From contig NZ_SJPP01000001.1 in assembly GCF_007860075.1 (NCBI RefSeq), positions 3,135,490 to 3,199,489 on the forward strand: a stretch of DNA of 64,000 bases, written 5' to 3'. This document shows positions 54,331-63,328 of the stretch, piece by piece. The notes beneath the pieces were generated by a model that searched no databases, was not told the origin of the DNA, and worked only from the letters and a program-made list of their open reading frames with translations. Numbering within the stretch: the stretch's first letter is position 1; the number at the start of each line of letters is the position of its first letter. The position numbers and the translations under genes were made by a program. This DNA comes from Symmachiella macrocystis. GTDB taxonomy: Bacteria > Planctomycetota > Planctomycetia > Planctomycetales > Planctomycetaceae.

Positions 54331-55344
54331 CTACCGGTCCGTCAAAACAGGAGTTGTCGGGTCAATGGCATTGGCCGTTTCATCTCGTGCGAGCAAATCG
54401 GAGACCGTTTCAATTTTCGCGGAGGGATCAATGAACGGCATCATCCCGGTCAGAACGGCTGCAGCGCCGACTTCCACAAACTGCGTAATGCTCAAATCCC
54501 CCAACGCATGCATGGTTGCTTCCCAACGCACGGGTCGTTGGAGGAATTGGCCTAAATATCGGCGAACATCCACAGCGGTGTGCATGGGACTCGCTGTGTC
54601 GCAGTTCATTTGAGGAATAGTCGGATCGTCGATCGTAATCCTCGCCAGCGCTGTTTGGAGTTCGCGGTTCACATCGGCCAGCAACGGTGTGTGCATGGCC
54701 CGCGAACCGGCGATGCGTTGGGTTTTCTTTGCTGCCTGCTCTCCAGCTTTTTCCAAGGCAGCATCGACGCCGACGGCGCGGCCGGCAATCACAAATTGCT
54801 TCGGAGAGTTGCTGTTGGCAAGGTAAACATATTGTTCGTCGGCGCAGATCCGCGTCACAGTTTCCTCGTCCAGCCCGATGATCACACCCATCGCTTGTTC
54901 ACCGTCGGGAATACGTTGTTCCAACAGATCTTCGACGGCTGTGACCATTTCTAAACCGGATTCGAAATCGATCGCTCCGGCGGCGTAAGCAGCGGCCCAG
55001 CTTCCCAGGCTGTGCCCGCAGACGAACTGCGGCTGTCGGCCTAAGCTGCGCAAGACATCAACATAGGCACAATTGATGACATAAATGACCTGTGCTTCGA
55101 TTCGTGGCGGGACAAATTTTCGGCCACTACCGGAAAAGCACACCTCATGAATGTCATAACCTAGTTTCTGAGCAGCGAGCGTAATCAACTTATCGGCTGC
55201 GGGGGATTTGCCGATGATATCGGCTCCCATGCCAACGAACCGCGAGCCCAGTCCGGGGAAAAGCCAAGCGACCGGGTCGGCCGTGGAATGGGCTTTGACC
55301 GTTTCAGCTGTTTCGTCAATTGTTTTGCGTACGCCTACCGACAT
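54331..55344 (-). CDS. FabD-family acyltransferase lacking the malonyl-binding Arg
   Basis: 337 residues from ATG 55344 (AAGGA upstream; TTG 55347 adjoins). The fold is that of malonyl-CoA:ACP transacylase, with nucleophile S112 in 'GHSLGSW' and His 218 in 'RAMHTPLL'. An ungapped alignment to E. coli FabD from the Ser puts V137 where FabD has Arg117, the residue that grips the malonyl carboxylate. The N-terminal 'FPGLGSR' also replaces GQGSQ. The enzyme is therefore probably not malonyl-specific. It ends 3 bases before iorA, which suggests use of the IorAB acyl-CoA product. I call it FabD-like rather than fabD. Confidence 0.85.
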   Translation of the reverse strand: MSVGVRKTIDETAETVKAHSTADPVAWLFPGLGSRFVGMGADIIGKSPAADKLITLAAQKLGYDIHEVCFSGSGRKFVPPRIEAQVIYVINCAYVDVLRSLGRQPQFVCGHSLGSWAAAYAAGAIDFESGLEMVTAVEDLLEQRIPDGEQAMGVIIGLDEETVTRICADEQYVYLANSNSPKQFVIAGRAVGVDAALEKAGEQAAKKTQRIAGSRAMHTPLLADVNRELQTALARITIDDPTIPQMNCDTASPMHTAVDVRRYLGQFLQRPVRWEATMHALGDLSITQFVEVGAAAVLTGMMPFIDPSAKIETVSDLLARDETANAIDPTTPVLTDR

Positions 55345-55347
55345 CAA

Positions 55348-55864
55348 TTTCCTTGGTTGCCAATCGATACAGTGCGGTTTAATTCAGACGGCGCAACTTG
55401 AGGATTACCCTACCGAACTTAATTCCTCATCGACTGCCGACCTGTGCATACGACACAATTTGGCATCGCTTACACGATGCGAACCCTCACTGGGGATTTA
55501 GCGAATTGGTTATCCGAGTTACCACGATTGATCTTACGACCAGACCGGGCCAGAAACACCCGATTCGTGCTTCTTCAGGGAAAACTATCAACTAACTGCC
55601 TATGACCGATTGTTTCCAGCCCTGGGAGATGCGATCGCGGGAGGACCCAACGATAGTTTCCATTAGTGTGTAACTGCAGAATTGAAACGGTCGCAAAAAT
55701 GATGAAGTCCCAATTCACCATACCGACCGAAACGCACAACTCTGTGCAGTTTACACAGACTCTTTACAGCTCATGGTAAGGTTCTACCGGGAAAATCGCA
55801 AACGAATAAGGGAGAACAGTGCTGTCCCAATGCAGAATGTTCGCATAACGTAAAACTTATGGGT
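55348..55864. other. Intergenic region, nothing recognised
   Basis: About 520 bases, AT-rich. No gene, repeat, terminator or RNA element was recognised. It should hold the promoter of the acyltransferase-iorAB operon. A start-to-start gap of this size may also hide a small RNA, which cannot be judged by eye. Confidence 0.4.
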
Positions 55865-56911
55865 TCACATATTGCTAGGATTTAAGTGCGTTAGGAAAAA
55901 TGAGCGAACCTTGTCGTGGTATTCATGCTGTGCCACTTGAATGCTCTGGTTGTGCTTTGCCCCATTGACCTTCCAAAATTGCTCCGGTTGGCCGTTTCCA
56001 TTGAAAATCGCCTCGATCACCTCCGTGCGAACGTAATTGTCCCGATTACCGTGAATCAGGAACCACGGCCGCCGGGTAAGCGACCTAAACGATTTCTCCA
56101 TATGGGGATAGCGACAATGTCGGCGACGTTGGATGCGCGCCAACTCCATGCGAGTAATACCCGCATGCACCCATGGGGGGAGCATCCGTAGCAATCCGCC
56201 AAAGGCGACGACCAAGTGCACCCACCGCTCTACATAAATGGTGACGATGGAATGTGTGGGAAAGGCGCCATCTGTAATCACTGCCTGAATTCGTGGATTG
56301 CGCGCGGCTGCGACAATTGCCGCCCCACCACCCTTGGAGACTCCAAATAATCCAATTTCTTCGAACGAAGCAATTTGCTGCGACGTCACATATTCGATCG
56401 CGGAATCGACATCGGCCACTTCGTGCTCGGTGACCCATTGCAACGGCTGGTAGCCATCGATCGCGTCGCTTTGTCCGTGGTTCGAGAAGTCAAACGTAAA
56501 GACGTCGAAGCCGTCATCGCGAATGAAGTCCACGTAAGGTTGAAATAGCCAGCGATTGCCGGTGAATTCGTGGCAAAAGATGATCAGCCCGCGGCGCTCA
56601 CCGCCGCGATGCCGAAACAGACTTCCCACAAGTCGGCGGCCAGTTGAGGTGGTCAACTCGACGGGATCGTCGTCTGGAGCGGGGTCGACGAGTTGTGCCT
56701 GCAACGGCGGCGCGCTTTCAAACAGACGTTGGAATTCTTTGGTATAAAAAATCCCAAGCAAAATCGGCACGGCGACGACTGCGCACAATACGACCGCCAA
56801 GCCGTATCCCCCGATGGTCCACCAGTCGATCGTCGCGATTACCTGCACCGCTATCCCACGTTTGTCATTGATCCGAAACCAGGAGAGGCTGCCGCGGAGT
56901 GGCCATTGCAC
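55865..56911 (-). CDS. Membrane-anchored alpha/beta hydrolase
   Basis: 348 residues from GTG 56911; an internal GTG a short way downstream would be an alternative start. One helix at about residues 33-53 ('GYGLAVVLCAVVAVPILLGI') anchors the protein. The hydrolase domain has 'LIIFCHEFTGNRWLFQPYVD' (oxyanion region), the nucleophile in 'LFGVSKGGGAAIV', the Asp in 'IHGNRDNYV' and the His in 'NGAKHNQS'. The usual nucleophile elbow G-x-S-x-G is 'GVSKG'. A substrate is not indicated. It ends before the Tat-exported gene on the same strand by 19 bases. Confidence 0.82.
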   Translation of the reverse strand: MQWPLRGSLSWFRINDKRGIAVQVIATIDWWTIGGYGLAVVLCAVVAVPILLGIFYTKEFQRLFESAPPLQAQLVDPAPDDDPVELTTSTGRRLVGSLFRHRGGERRGLIIFCHEFTGNRWLFQPYVDFIRDDGFDVFTFDFSNHGQSDAIDGYQPLQWVTEHEVADVDSAIEYVTSQQIASFEEIGLFGVSKGGGAAIVAAARNPRIQAVITDGAFPTHSIVTIYVERWVHLVVAFGGLLRMLPPWVHAGITRMELARIQRRRHCRYPHMEKSFRSLTRRPWFLIHGNRDNYVRTEVIEAIFNGNGQPEQFWKVNGAKHNQSIQVAQHEYHDKVRSFFLTHLNPSNM

Positions 56912-56930
56912 CCACAGCGTAAGACGCCAA

Positions 56931-58229
56931 TTAACTCACAATGCCACCGATGTCGATGAGATGCAATTGTCGACCGTGTCCACCATGCGGGGTATCAACC
57001 ACGACTTTGGTCCCGTCGGGACTAAACCGTGGATGCGTGTCGCAGCGCCACTCGCCTTTATATTCCGGCGCGGAGCGAAAATAACCCAGCGGCACCACTT
57101 TGCCAGTTGCAATATGAAACAAATGCGGCATTTGGTTGCGGTTCGAGTCGGGATAGGTGTCGTTGAGGATCCACTCGTCACCCGGCAGATATGAGCAATG
57201 CCCGTCGCGTTTGAGGATCCCTTTTCCAATGAACTCGGCTTCGCCGCCTGTCTCGTCCTGGAACAAAAAGAATCCCCGACCGTGCGGCTGTTGCTCGGAG
57301 TAGGCCAGAATGGTGTTCGGGTCACGCCAGATAAAATGCGAGGTCAAGCCGTTGTCGTCGACAATCCGCAAGTCCTTGCCGTCGGTGTTCGCCGTTAACA
57401 TTCGCGTGCGGCGGTGACCGTCGGGATATTGCCAACGATGCAACATGATGAACCGCGTGCCGTCAGGATTCACGAGCAAGTGGTTAAAATAATGTTTGCA
57501 CTCCGGATTCCATTCCTTTTTGTCAACGGTTTTGAGCGCCTCGGCAATGGGGATAATGGTCTGGGATTCTCCCGTCTCTAGATCGACGCGATAGATCCCC
57601 GAGTCGGACGGCGCCAACTCATCCGCGTTGCTGTCAGGAATCCCCACATAGCCGTAACCGGGACGTACGTCGTTGACACGCGCAAAATCTAAGCCAACCG
57701 CCGACCGTCCGTCGGGGCTGAGCGCATAAATCGCTTGGTCGATGGTGCGCTGCTTGCGCGAGAAGACATCCATAATGCGACAAACGTACCGGCCGTCATC
57801 ACGATCATTCCAAACGATCTCGCGGTCCGAACCGGGGCGCCATTGCAACATGCATCCCTGCTGCCAACCCCACGCCGTGCTGCTGCCCAATTCGATCCAA
57901 CGGTCGTTGTCCTGCAGATCGACCATGCCGATTTTGATTTCGTCATCCGCCCGCGGCGAGCGGTGTTCGAAGTCGACCTCCATCCCCAAGACATACCGCC
58001 CGCTGGGGTCGAATTCCAATTTGTCATAGTAGCCAAACCAATGATATTTTGGCCCGCGCGTGATTGTCCGCGTGGGGGGCAGCTCTTGGGGAGCTGCCGC
58101 CTGCAGTCCGCTGGTCACAGCTGTGATCGATAACCCGGCCGCTGCGGCCGTCTTGAGAAACTGTCGGCGATTGTATGGGGAACATTGATCGGCAAAGTTC
58201 GTGGCGAGGTTGGGATGATTCATCGTCAT
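56931..58229 (-). CDS. Tat-exported beta-propeller protein
   Basis: 432 residues. A twin-arginine signal, 'NRRQFLKTAAAAG', at residues 20-32 is followed by a hydrophobic core, so it is exported folded. The rest is a six- or seven-bladed propeller with repeated 'W-x-D-x-x-x' patterns such as 'LEFDPSGRYVLGMEVDF', 'YALSPDGRSAVGLDF' and 'NHLLVNPDGTRFIMLHRW'. These resemble oligogalacturonate-lyase-type propellers. The His in 'HFIWRDPNT' and others could bind metal, but no activity is assigned. It starts 19 bases upstream of the hydrolase gene on the same strand, so the two are probably co-transcribed. Confidence 0.82.
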   Translation of the reverse strand: MTMNHPNLATNFADQCSPYNRRQFLKTAAAAGLSITAVTSGLQAAAPQELPPTRTITRGPKYHWFGYYDKLEFDPSGRYVLGMEVDFEHRSPRADDEIKIGMVDLQDNDRWIELGSSTAWGWQQGCMLQWRPGSDREIVWNDRDDGRYVCRIMDVFSRKQRTIDQAIYALSPDGRSAVGLDFARVNDVRPGYGYVGIPDSNADELAPSDSGIYRVDLETGESQTIIPIAEALKTVDKKEWNPECKHYFNHLLVNPDGTRFIMLHRWQYPDGHRRTRMLTANTDGKDLRIVDDNGLTSHFIWRDPNTILAYSEQQPHGRGFFLFQDETGGEAEFIGKGILKRDGHCSYLPGDEWILNDTYPDSNRNQMPHLFHIATGKVVPLGYFRSAPEYKGEWRCDTHPRFSPDGTKVVVDTPHGGHGRQLHLIDIGGIVS

Positions 58230-58265
58230 AGTTTCGAGTCAAGAGGTGTAGAATTGGTAGTGTTT

Positions 58266-58652
58266 TCAATTAGCCGACCGGTGAAAGTGAATGTGTCGCC
58301 AACTGCCATCGATGTGATGCCAGATTCTGGTTTCTTCAGCGGTCGCTGTTTCTGGCTCCCCCTCGATGCCGATAAACTGCGTCAATCGTGTATAAGTCAC
58401 TACGGCAACATCCCCGACCAACCTGACATGAGGAGAGCTGATCGTGCTTTGTCGCGGCCCTTCTTTTTCCAAATCGAAATAAAAGCGATGAAACTCCAAA
58501 CCTTTGACCAAATGGCCAACAGCTTCCGGTTCGAAGGCGGTGAGATCCGCGTCGCACAGATCGATGTACGTGCCCCAGTCCTTTCCGTCGATGGCTGCTA
58601 ACAGTTTCCGGTTGAGCGAAATCAGTTCGACAATGTCATGTTGGTCCGACAT
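58266..58652 (-). CDS. CaMKII-association-domain (NTF2-like) protein
   Basis: 128 residues. The whole protein matches the association domain of calcium/calmodulin-dependent kinase II: 'LNRKLLAAIDGKDWGTYIDL', then 'CDADLTAFEPEAVGHLVKGL', 'EFHRFYF' and 'AEETRIWHHIDGSWRHIHFH'. Bacterial members are NTF2-like cone folds with a deep pocket, often of unknown ligand and acting as oligomers. There is no kinase domain. It lies 36 bases upstream of the Tat-exported gene on the same strand. Confidence 0.85.
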   Translation of the reverse strand: MSDQHDIVELISLNRKLLAAIDGKDWGTYIDLCDADLTAFEPEAVGHLVKGLEFHRFYFDLEKEGPRQSTISSPHVRLVGDVAVVTYTRLTQFIGIEGEPETATAEETRIWHHIDGSWRHIHFHRSAN

Positions 58653-59047
58653 GTTTTGTGCCCGGTTTCAGCGTTAAAATTTGTTGTGAGTCTCCGGTGG
58701 CGGCAGTCGCCGAGACTTCGACTGTCGCGAAATATCACGTTATATTCAACACGATCTATGGTAACCGAGGCGGGGAATAAAACACAACAATAGTCCGGTC
58801 TCGGCCAATTGTTCCTGTTAATCTAATCTTAAGGTTTCGACCGGCCTTTACGGCGAACACCCACTTCAGACCCGGGCAATCGGAACAGGCGCGGCGGTCT
58901 CTATTTCAAGCCGATCTCCTCAAGCCCCGAGCCTAATATCATCTTGCGTTCGGGCACCCTCGTAAGTAGGCTGGTGAAATGAGCGAGAAAGTCGCCCAAT
59001 CCCGTTGATTGTTCATCAATTACCATTTTTCAAAGCCGGCAGCATTT
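58653..59047. other. Intergenic region between divergent genes
   Basis: About 395 bases between the CaMKII-association-domain gene and the hybrid kinase. No repeat or terminator of note; a weak GGCG/CGCC inverted repeat lies near 58700. The kinase promoter is expected here. Confidence 0.35.
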
Positions 59048-62000
59048 ATGAAGTTCGGGATTGCTTTCAAAATCGGTGCGCTGGCCACCGGGTTGGTCAT
59101 TTTAACTGCGGGGACCATTGGTCTGTTGATGATCAATGAGTCGGAGAGAATTCTCACCGAGCATGAACTGACCGATTTTCGCGACGAAGGGTACAGCCTC
59201 GGCCTGCAGATGTTGTCGTCGATTGCGACGCTTCGCGAAGATGTCTTGGCCTTATCGGGACTGCCGGAGGTCAGAGAGCTTGTTCGCGCGCAAAACTCCC
59301 CCGATGGCATCGATCCGATTGGCGGTCAAACGGAACAAGAGCTCCGCAAGGCCCTGTCGATCGCGTTTCAAAAAGCGATGAAAAATAAGCCGTACGACCA
59401 AGTGCGGCTGATTGGCGAAGCGGACGGCGGCCGTGAGTTGATTCGGATTGACGTGAAAGACGGGGAGGTGCACGAGCACTTATATCCCGAGGCCCGCAAC
59501 GGTGAAGAATTGTATTTCACCGAAACTGAAAAACTGTTGCCGCAACAGGTCTACTTGTCAGAAATCAACTTAAATCGCGATGAAGAGGGGGTCGTTGAAC
59601 AGCCGTTTTTGCCGGTGCTGCGCGCCGCCGTGCAAGTATTGAACGACGAGGGGGATTTCATCGGGATCGCCGTGATCAATCTCGATTTTCAAAAACTCGC
59701 GCGCACCATTCATTCATCACGGCTGTTTGTCTATCTGACGAACGATCGCGGCGACTTTTTGATCCATCCCGATAAAGACAAACAGTTCGTCTTTGACGCG
59801 GTTGATGTCGAAAAGTGGGCCGCTGACCACAAGGAATTCGGGAAGCACTATCGTCTGCAGAACCAGGAGGGGTTTGCCGAACTCAAACACGTCTACGACC
59901 TTCCCAATTCTGAAGATCTTCAGCGCCGCGGTATCTCGGTCGATAAAGAGCGACTCGATCTGCGGGACGAGTCGAAAATCGAAAAACGTCCGTTGTATAT
60001 GTTAACGATGCACGTCGATAGCGCGGCAGCGCCTGAAGGTGTCGACGAGCTCAACCAACGATTGCGGGAAATTCAAGACGAAGAATCCTCGGTGCCGTTC
60101 TTTCGCGATGTGTTTCCCGATGTGAGCATCATTCGTGTGCGTGGGAACGACCCTGAGGTGCTCGAACGGGTTGCTCGCGATTTGGAAAGACGCTTTCCCG
60201 GAAAACTCACACGCGATACAAACGTCCGCATGGATACGTTTGCACTGCACTTTCGCCGCTTGTATTTCGATCCCGGCAATTCCGATCGGTACCTGGGCAT
60301 GGTGATTGCTGCCTCCTATGAGGAGTTTCTCGCCGAAGGAGCTGCGGTCCGGAATTATGCGCTGTTGGTCGTTGGGATGTTGATCCTGATCGGGGCCTTG
60401 TTGGCCTTTCTCGTCTCGGGAGTGATGACGCGTCCTTTACAACGCATCAACGCAGCGACGACGCAATTGGCCGACGGCAACTTCGACGTCTCGCTACCGG
60501 TCAAAGACAAGAGCGAAATCGGTGTGCTCGCCCGGTCGTTCTCCGAAATGGTCAAGCAGTTACAAGAGCGAAGCGCTGATCTGGCTGACCGGGAAGCACG
60601 CATGAGCGCCATTGTCAGCACAGCTGCCGAAGGCATCATCATCTGTAACGGGCTGGGGATGGTGGAATCGTATAACCAAGCGGCTGAGGAGATTTTTGGC
60701 TATACGGCCGAGGAAGCGATCGGCACCAGTTTCAGCCGTTTGCTGGGCCGCGAAGGGCATACCCCGCCGCTCCCTACGGGTAGCGCCTCGGATTCAGCGC
60801 CTACTTTGACCCGCTTCAGCGAAATTATGGAACTCGCCAGCGAAACGATCGGCGAACGCAAGGATGGCACTAAGTTTCCCATGGAAATTTCGGTTAGCGA
60901 AGTCCGCATCGGCGAGCGCCGATTGTTCACCGCCATTGCGCGGGATGTGACGGAGCGAAAGGAAACCGAACGCCAGATTCGCAGTCTGAATGAACACCTC
61001 AAAGAAGCCAAGGTGCATTTGGAAAACCGCGTCCGCGAACGGACCTTGAAGCTACAACAAACCAACGCCGATCTCTCCACCGCTCGCGACGAAGCCGAAG
61101 ACGCCAACCGCGCCAAGAGCGCATTTCTGGCGCAAATGAGCCACGAATTGCGGACGCCTTTGAATGCGATAATTGGCTACGGCGAACTCTTGATCGAAGA
61201 TGCCGAGGACGATGGCAACCAGTCATTGATCGACGACTTGAACAAAATCATCGAAGCCGGGCGGCATCTGCTCACGCTGATCAACGATATTCTCGATCTC
61301 TCCAAAATCGACGCCGGAAAAATGGAGTTGCACCTAGAACGGTTCAACATCCAGCAGCTGGTGGAGAGCGTTGTCGACACGGTCGATCCCTTGGTCAAAA
61401 AGAACGGCAATACACTCACGCTGCAGAGTCATGACGACGTGGGCGAGATGTACGCCGATCACACACGCGTACGGCAAGTGCTATTGAACCTACTGAGCAA
61501 TGCTTGCAAATTTACCGAAAATGGGCAGATCGATCTCGTCGCTCAGCGAATCGATGTGGATGCCGCGCCGTACATTCAATTTCAAGTCAAAGATACCGGC
61601 ATCGGCATGACGCCGGAACATTTGAGCAAACTGTTTCAGACATTCACGCAGGCCGACAGTTCCACCACGCGTAAATACGGCGGCACGGGACTGGGGTTAT
61701 CGATCAGCCGCAAATTCTGCGAACTGATGGGCGGGGGTGTTGCAGTGGAAAGCCACCCCGGGACAGGCTCGACGTTCACAGTCCGGATTCCTGCTGAGGT
61801 GGTTCCGTCGGCGCCGGTTGAGGAACCGGAAACTCCCGTCGTGCACGAAATGCCCCTCATCAAGCCGCGTCCTGGGGAATCGACCGACGTGTTGGTCATC
61901 GACGACGACCCGGCGTCGCGTGATTTGCTACGACGTTTTTTAGAGAAGGAAGGGTTCCACGTAGTCACGGCCGATGGCGGACATGAAGGACTGCGGATCG

Positions 62001-62650
62001 CACGGCAAACCAAACCAGCCTTCATCACACTCGATGTAATGATGCCCGAGGTCGACGGCTGGGCTGTTTTGTCCGACCTCAAATCCGATCCGCAGCTTTG
62101 CGACGTACCGGTGATTATGATCACGATGGTCGATGACAAAAACCTAGGTTACGCGTTGGGGGCGACCGACTATTTGACCAAGCCGGTCGACCGTGACCGG
62201 TTGATGTCGTTGGTCAATAAACACCGCATCGGCGTGCCGTCTCAGGATGCGGTGTTGATTGTCGAAGATGATGATGCCACGCGGGAATTGCTCAGGAGGA
62301 TGTTGCAGAATTCGAATTGGACCATCGCCGAAGCTGCCAACGGCCGACTCGCATTGGACGAGGTTGCCAAGGTCCGGCCATCGCTGATTCTGTTGGATTT
62401 GATGATGCCCGAAATGGACGGATTCGAGTTCTTGGCCGAAATTCGCAAGGCGCCGCAATGGCGGAGCATCCCCGTGATTGTGGTGACTGCCAAAGAACTT
62501 GACGCCGAAGACCGCAAACGGCTCAATGGCGGTGTGACGCGGATCTTGCAAAAAGGGCACTGTTCGCGGGACGATTTACTAAGCGAGGTCCGCGCAATGA
62601 TGCACTCGGCGAGCGAGATCACACAAATAAGCACTGAAGAGGAGTCATAA
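59048..62650 (+). CDS. Hybrid sensor histidine kinase with two receiver domains
   Basis: 1200 residues from ATG 59048; the TTG at 59009 is in frame but not needed. An N-terminal helix (about 5-26) and a second one (about 436-458) bracket a 400-residue extracytoplasmic sensor that resembles a double-Cache. HAMP (about 459-511), PAS (about 520-645) and a coiled-coil linker follow. The DHp domain has phospho-acceptor H699 in '[11 protein letters not shown]'. The ATPase domain has '[13 protein letters not shown]', 'DTGIGM' and '[10 protein letters not shown]'. Two receiver domains carry D996 ('[11 protein letters not shown]') and D1117 ('[10 protein letters not shown]'). The second REC could be the output to the two regulators that follow. 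Confidence 0.93.
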   Translation: MKFGIAFKIGALATGLVILTAGTIGLLMINESERILTEHELTDFRDEGYSLGLQMLSSIATLREDVLALSGLPEVRELVRAQNSPDGIDPIGGQTEQELRKALSIAFQKAMKNKPYDQVRLIGEADGGRELIRIDVKDGEVHEHLYPEARNGEELYFTETEKLLPQQVYLSEINLNRDEEGVVEQPFLPVLRAAVQVLNDEGDFIGIAVINLDFQKLARTIHSSRLFVYLTNDRGDFLIHPDKDKQFVFDAVDVEKWAADHKEFGKHYRLQNQEGFAELKHVYDLPNSEDLQRRGISVDKERLDLRDESKIEKRPLYMLTMHVDSAAAPEGVDELNQRLREIQDEESSVPFFRDVFPDVSIIRVRGNDPEVLERVARDLERRFPGKLTRDTNVRMDTFALHFRRLYFDPGNSDRYLGMVIAASYEEFLAEGAAVRNYALLVVGMLILIGALLAFLVSGVMTRPLQRINAATTQLADGNFDVSLPVKDKSEIGVLARSFSEMVKQLQERSADLADREARMSAIVSTAAEGIIICNGLGMVESYNQAAEEIFGYTAEEAIGTSFSRLLGREGHTPPLPTGSASDSAPTLTRFSEIMELASETIGERKDGTKFPMEISVSEVRIGERRLFTAIARDVTERKETERQIRSLNEHLKEAKVHLENRVRERTLKLQQTNADLSTARDEAEDANRAKSAFLAQMSHELRTPLNAIIGYGELLIEDAEDDGNQSLIDDLNKIIEAGRHLLTLINDILDLSKIDAGKMELHLERFNIQQLVESVVDTVDPLVKKNGNTLTLQSHDDVGEMYADHTRVRQVLLNLLSNACKFTENGQIDLVAQRIDVDAAPYIQFQVKDTGIGMTPEHLSKLFQTFTQADSSTTRKYGGTGLGLSISRKFCELMGGGVAVESHPGTGSTFTVRIPAEVVPSAPVEEPETPVVHEMPLIKPRPGESTDVLVIDDDPASRDLLRRFLEKEGFHVVTADGGHEGLRIARQTKPAFITLDVMMPEVDGWAVLSDLKSDPQLCDVPVIMITMVDDKNLGYALGATDYLTKPVDRDRLMSLVNKHRIGVPSQDAVLIVEDDDATRELLRRMLQNSNWTIAEAANGRLALDEVAKVRPSLILLDLMMPEMDGFEFLAEIRKAPQWRSIPVIVVTAKELDAEDRKRLNGGVTRILQKGHCSRDDLLSEVRAMMHSASEITQISTEEES

Positions 62651-62950
62651 TCCCGGTCGGATTGGGAAGACCCATGAGAATTAAGTTGCTATGTCACGAG
62701 CCTGGGTGTGACTGCTGATGGAACATTCTGCATTCAAGATTCCACGTTGCATCTAGGGTTTTGAGATGGAACAATGGTTGTAATCGCGCTCATCGATACC
62801 TCGTGCCTGCAGTTTGAAGCGATTCACGAAACCTTTGCCCGTACGGTGTCCGGTTTTTGTACGATCTTGTGATCTCTGTCTCGGGGGGCGGAGAAAAATG
62901 AAGATTCAGGATAACGGACGACATCCTCAATACTCGAAAGGACGCGGCGG
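62651..62950. other. Intergenic gap, nothing recognised
   Basis: 300 bases between the kinase and the CheY-like gene. No terminator or repeat, so transcription could run through. Confidence 0.3.
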
Positions 62951-63328
62951 ATGCCGAAGATTTTGCTTGTTGATGACACCGAAGACAATCGCGATATGCT
63001 GACGCGCCGACTTCAAAAGCGAGGTTTTGAAGTCGTGGGGGCCGTCAACGGCGTCGATGCCTGCGAAAAGGCTGCTTCCGAAGCGCCTGACTTGGTCTTG
63101 ATGGACATGCAGATGCCCGTGATGGATGGCTACGAAGCCACACGGACGATCAAAAATGCGGCCGAAACATGCGACATCCCCATCATCGGGTTGACCGCAC
63201 ATGCCATGGCCGGCGATCGCGAAAAGGCATTGGCAGCCGGTTGCGACGACTATGAAGCCAAGCCGATCAATTTTTCTCAATTGCTCGAAACCATCCAAGC
63301 CCTGTTGAAAAAACGGTCCACCCCATGA
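62951..63328 (+). CDS. CheY/DivK-like single-domain response regulator
   Basis: 125 residues, REC domain only. The acidic pair is in 'LLVDDTEDNRDML', phospho-acceptor D52 in 'LMDMQMPVMDG', the switch Thr in 'IGLTAHAMAGD' and the Lys in 'YEAKPIN'. No output domain, so it acts by protein contact or as a phosphate shuttle. 'GAAAGGA' precedes the ATG. The stop overlaps the next start (ATGA at 63325), so the two are translationally coupled. Confidence 0.93.
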   Translation: MPKILLVDDTEDNRDMLTRRLQKRGFEVVGAVNGVDACEKAASEAPDLVLMDMQMPVMDGYEATRTIKNAAETCDIPIIGLTAHAMAGDREKALAAGCDDYEAKPINFSQLLETIQALLKKRSTP

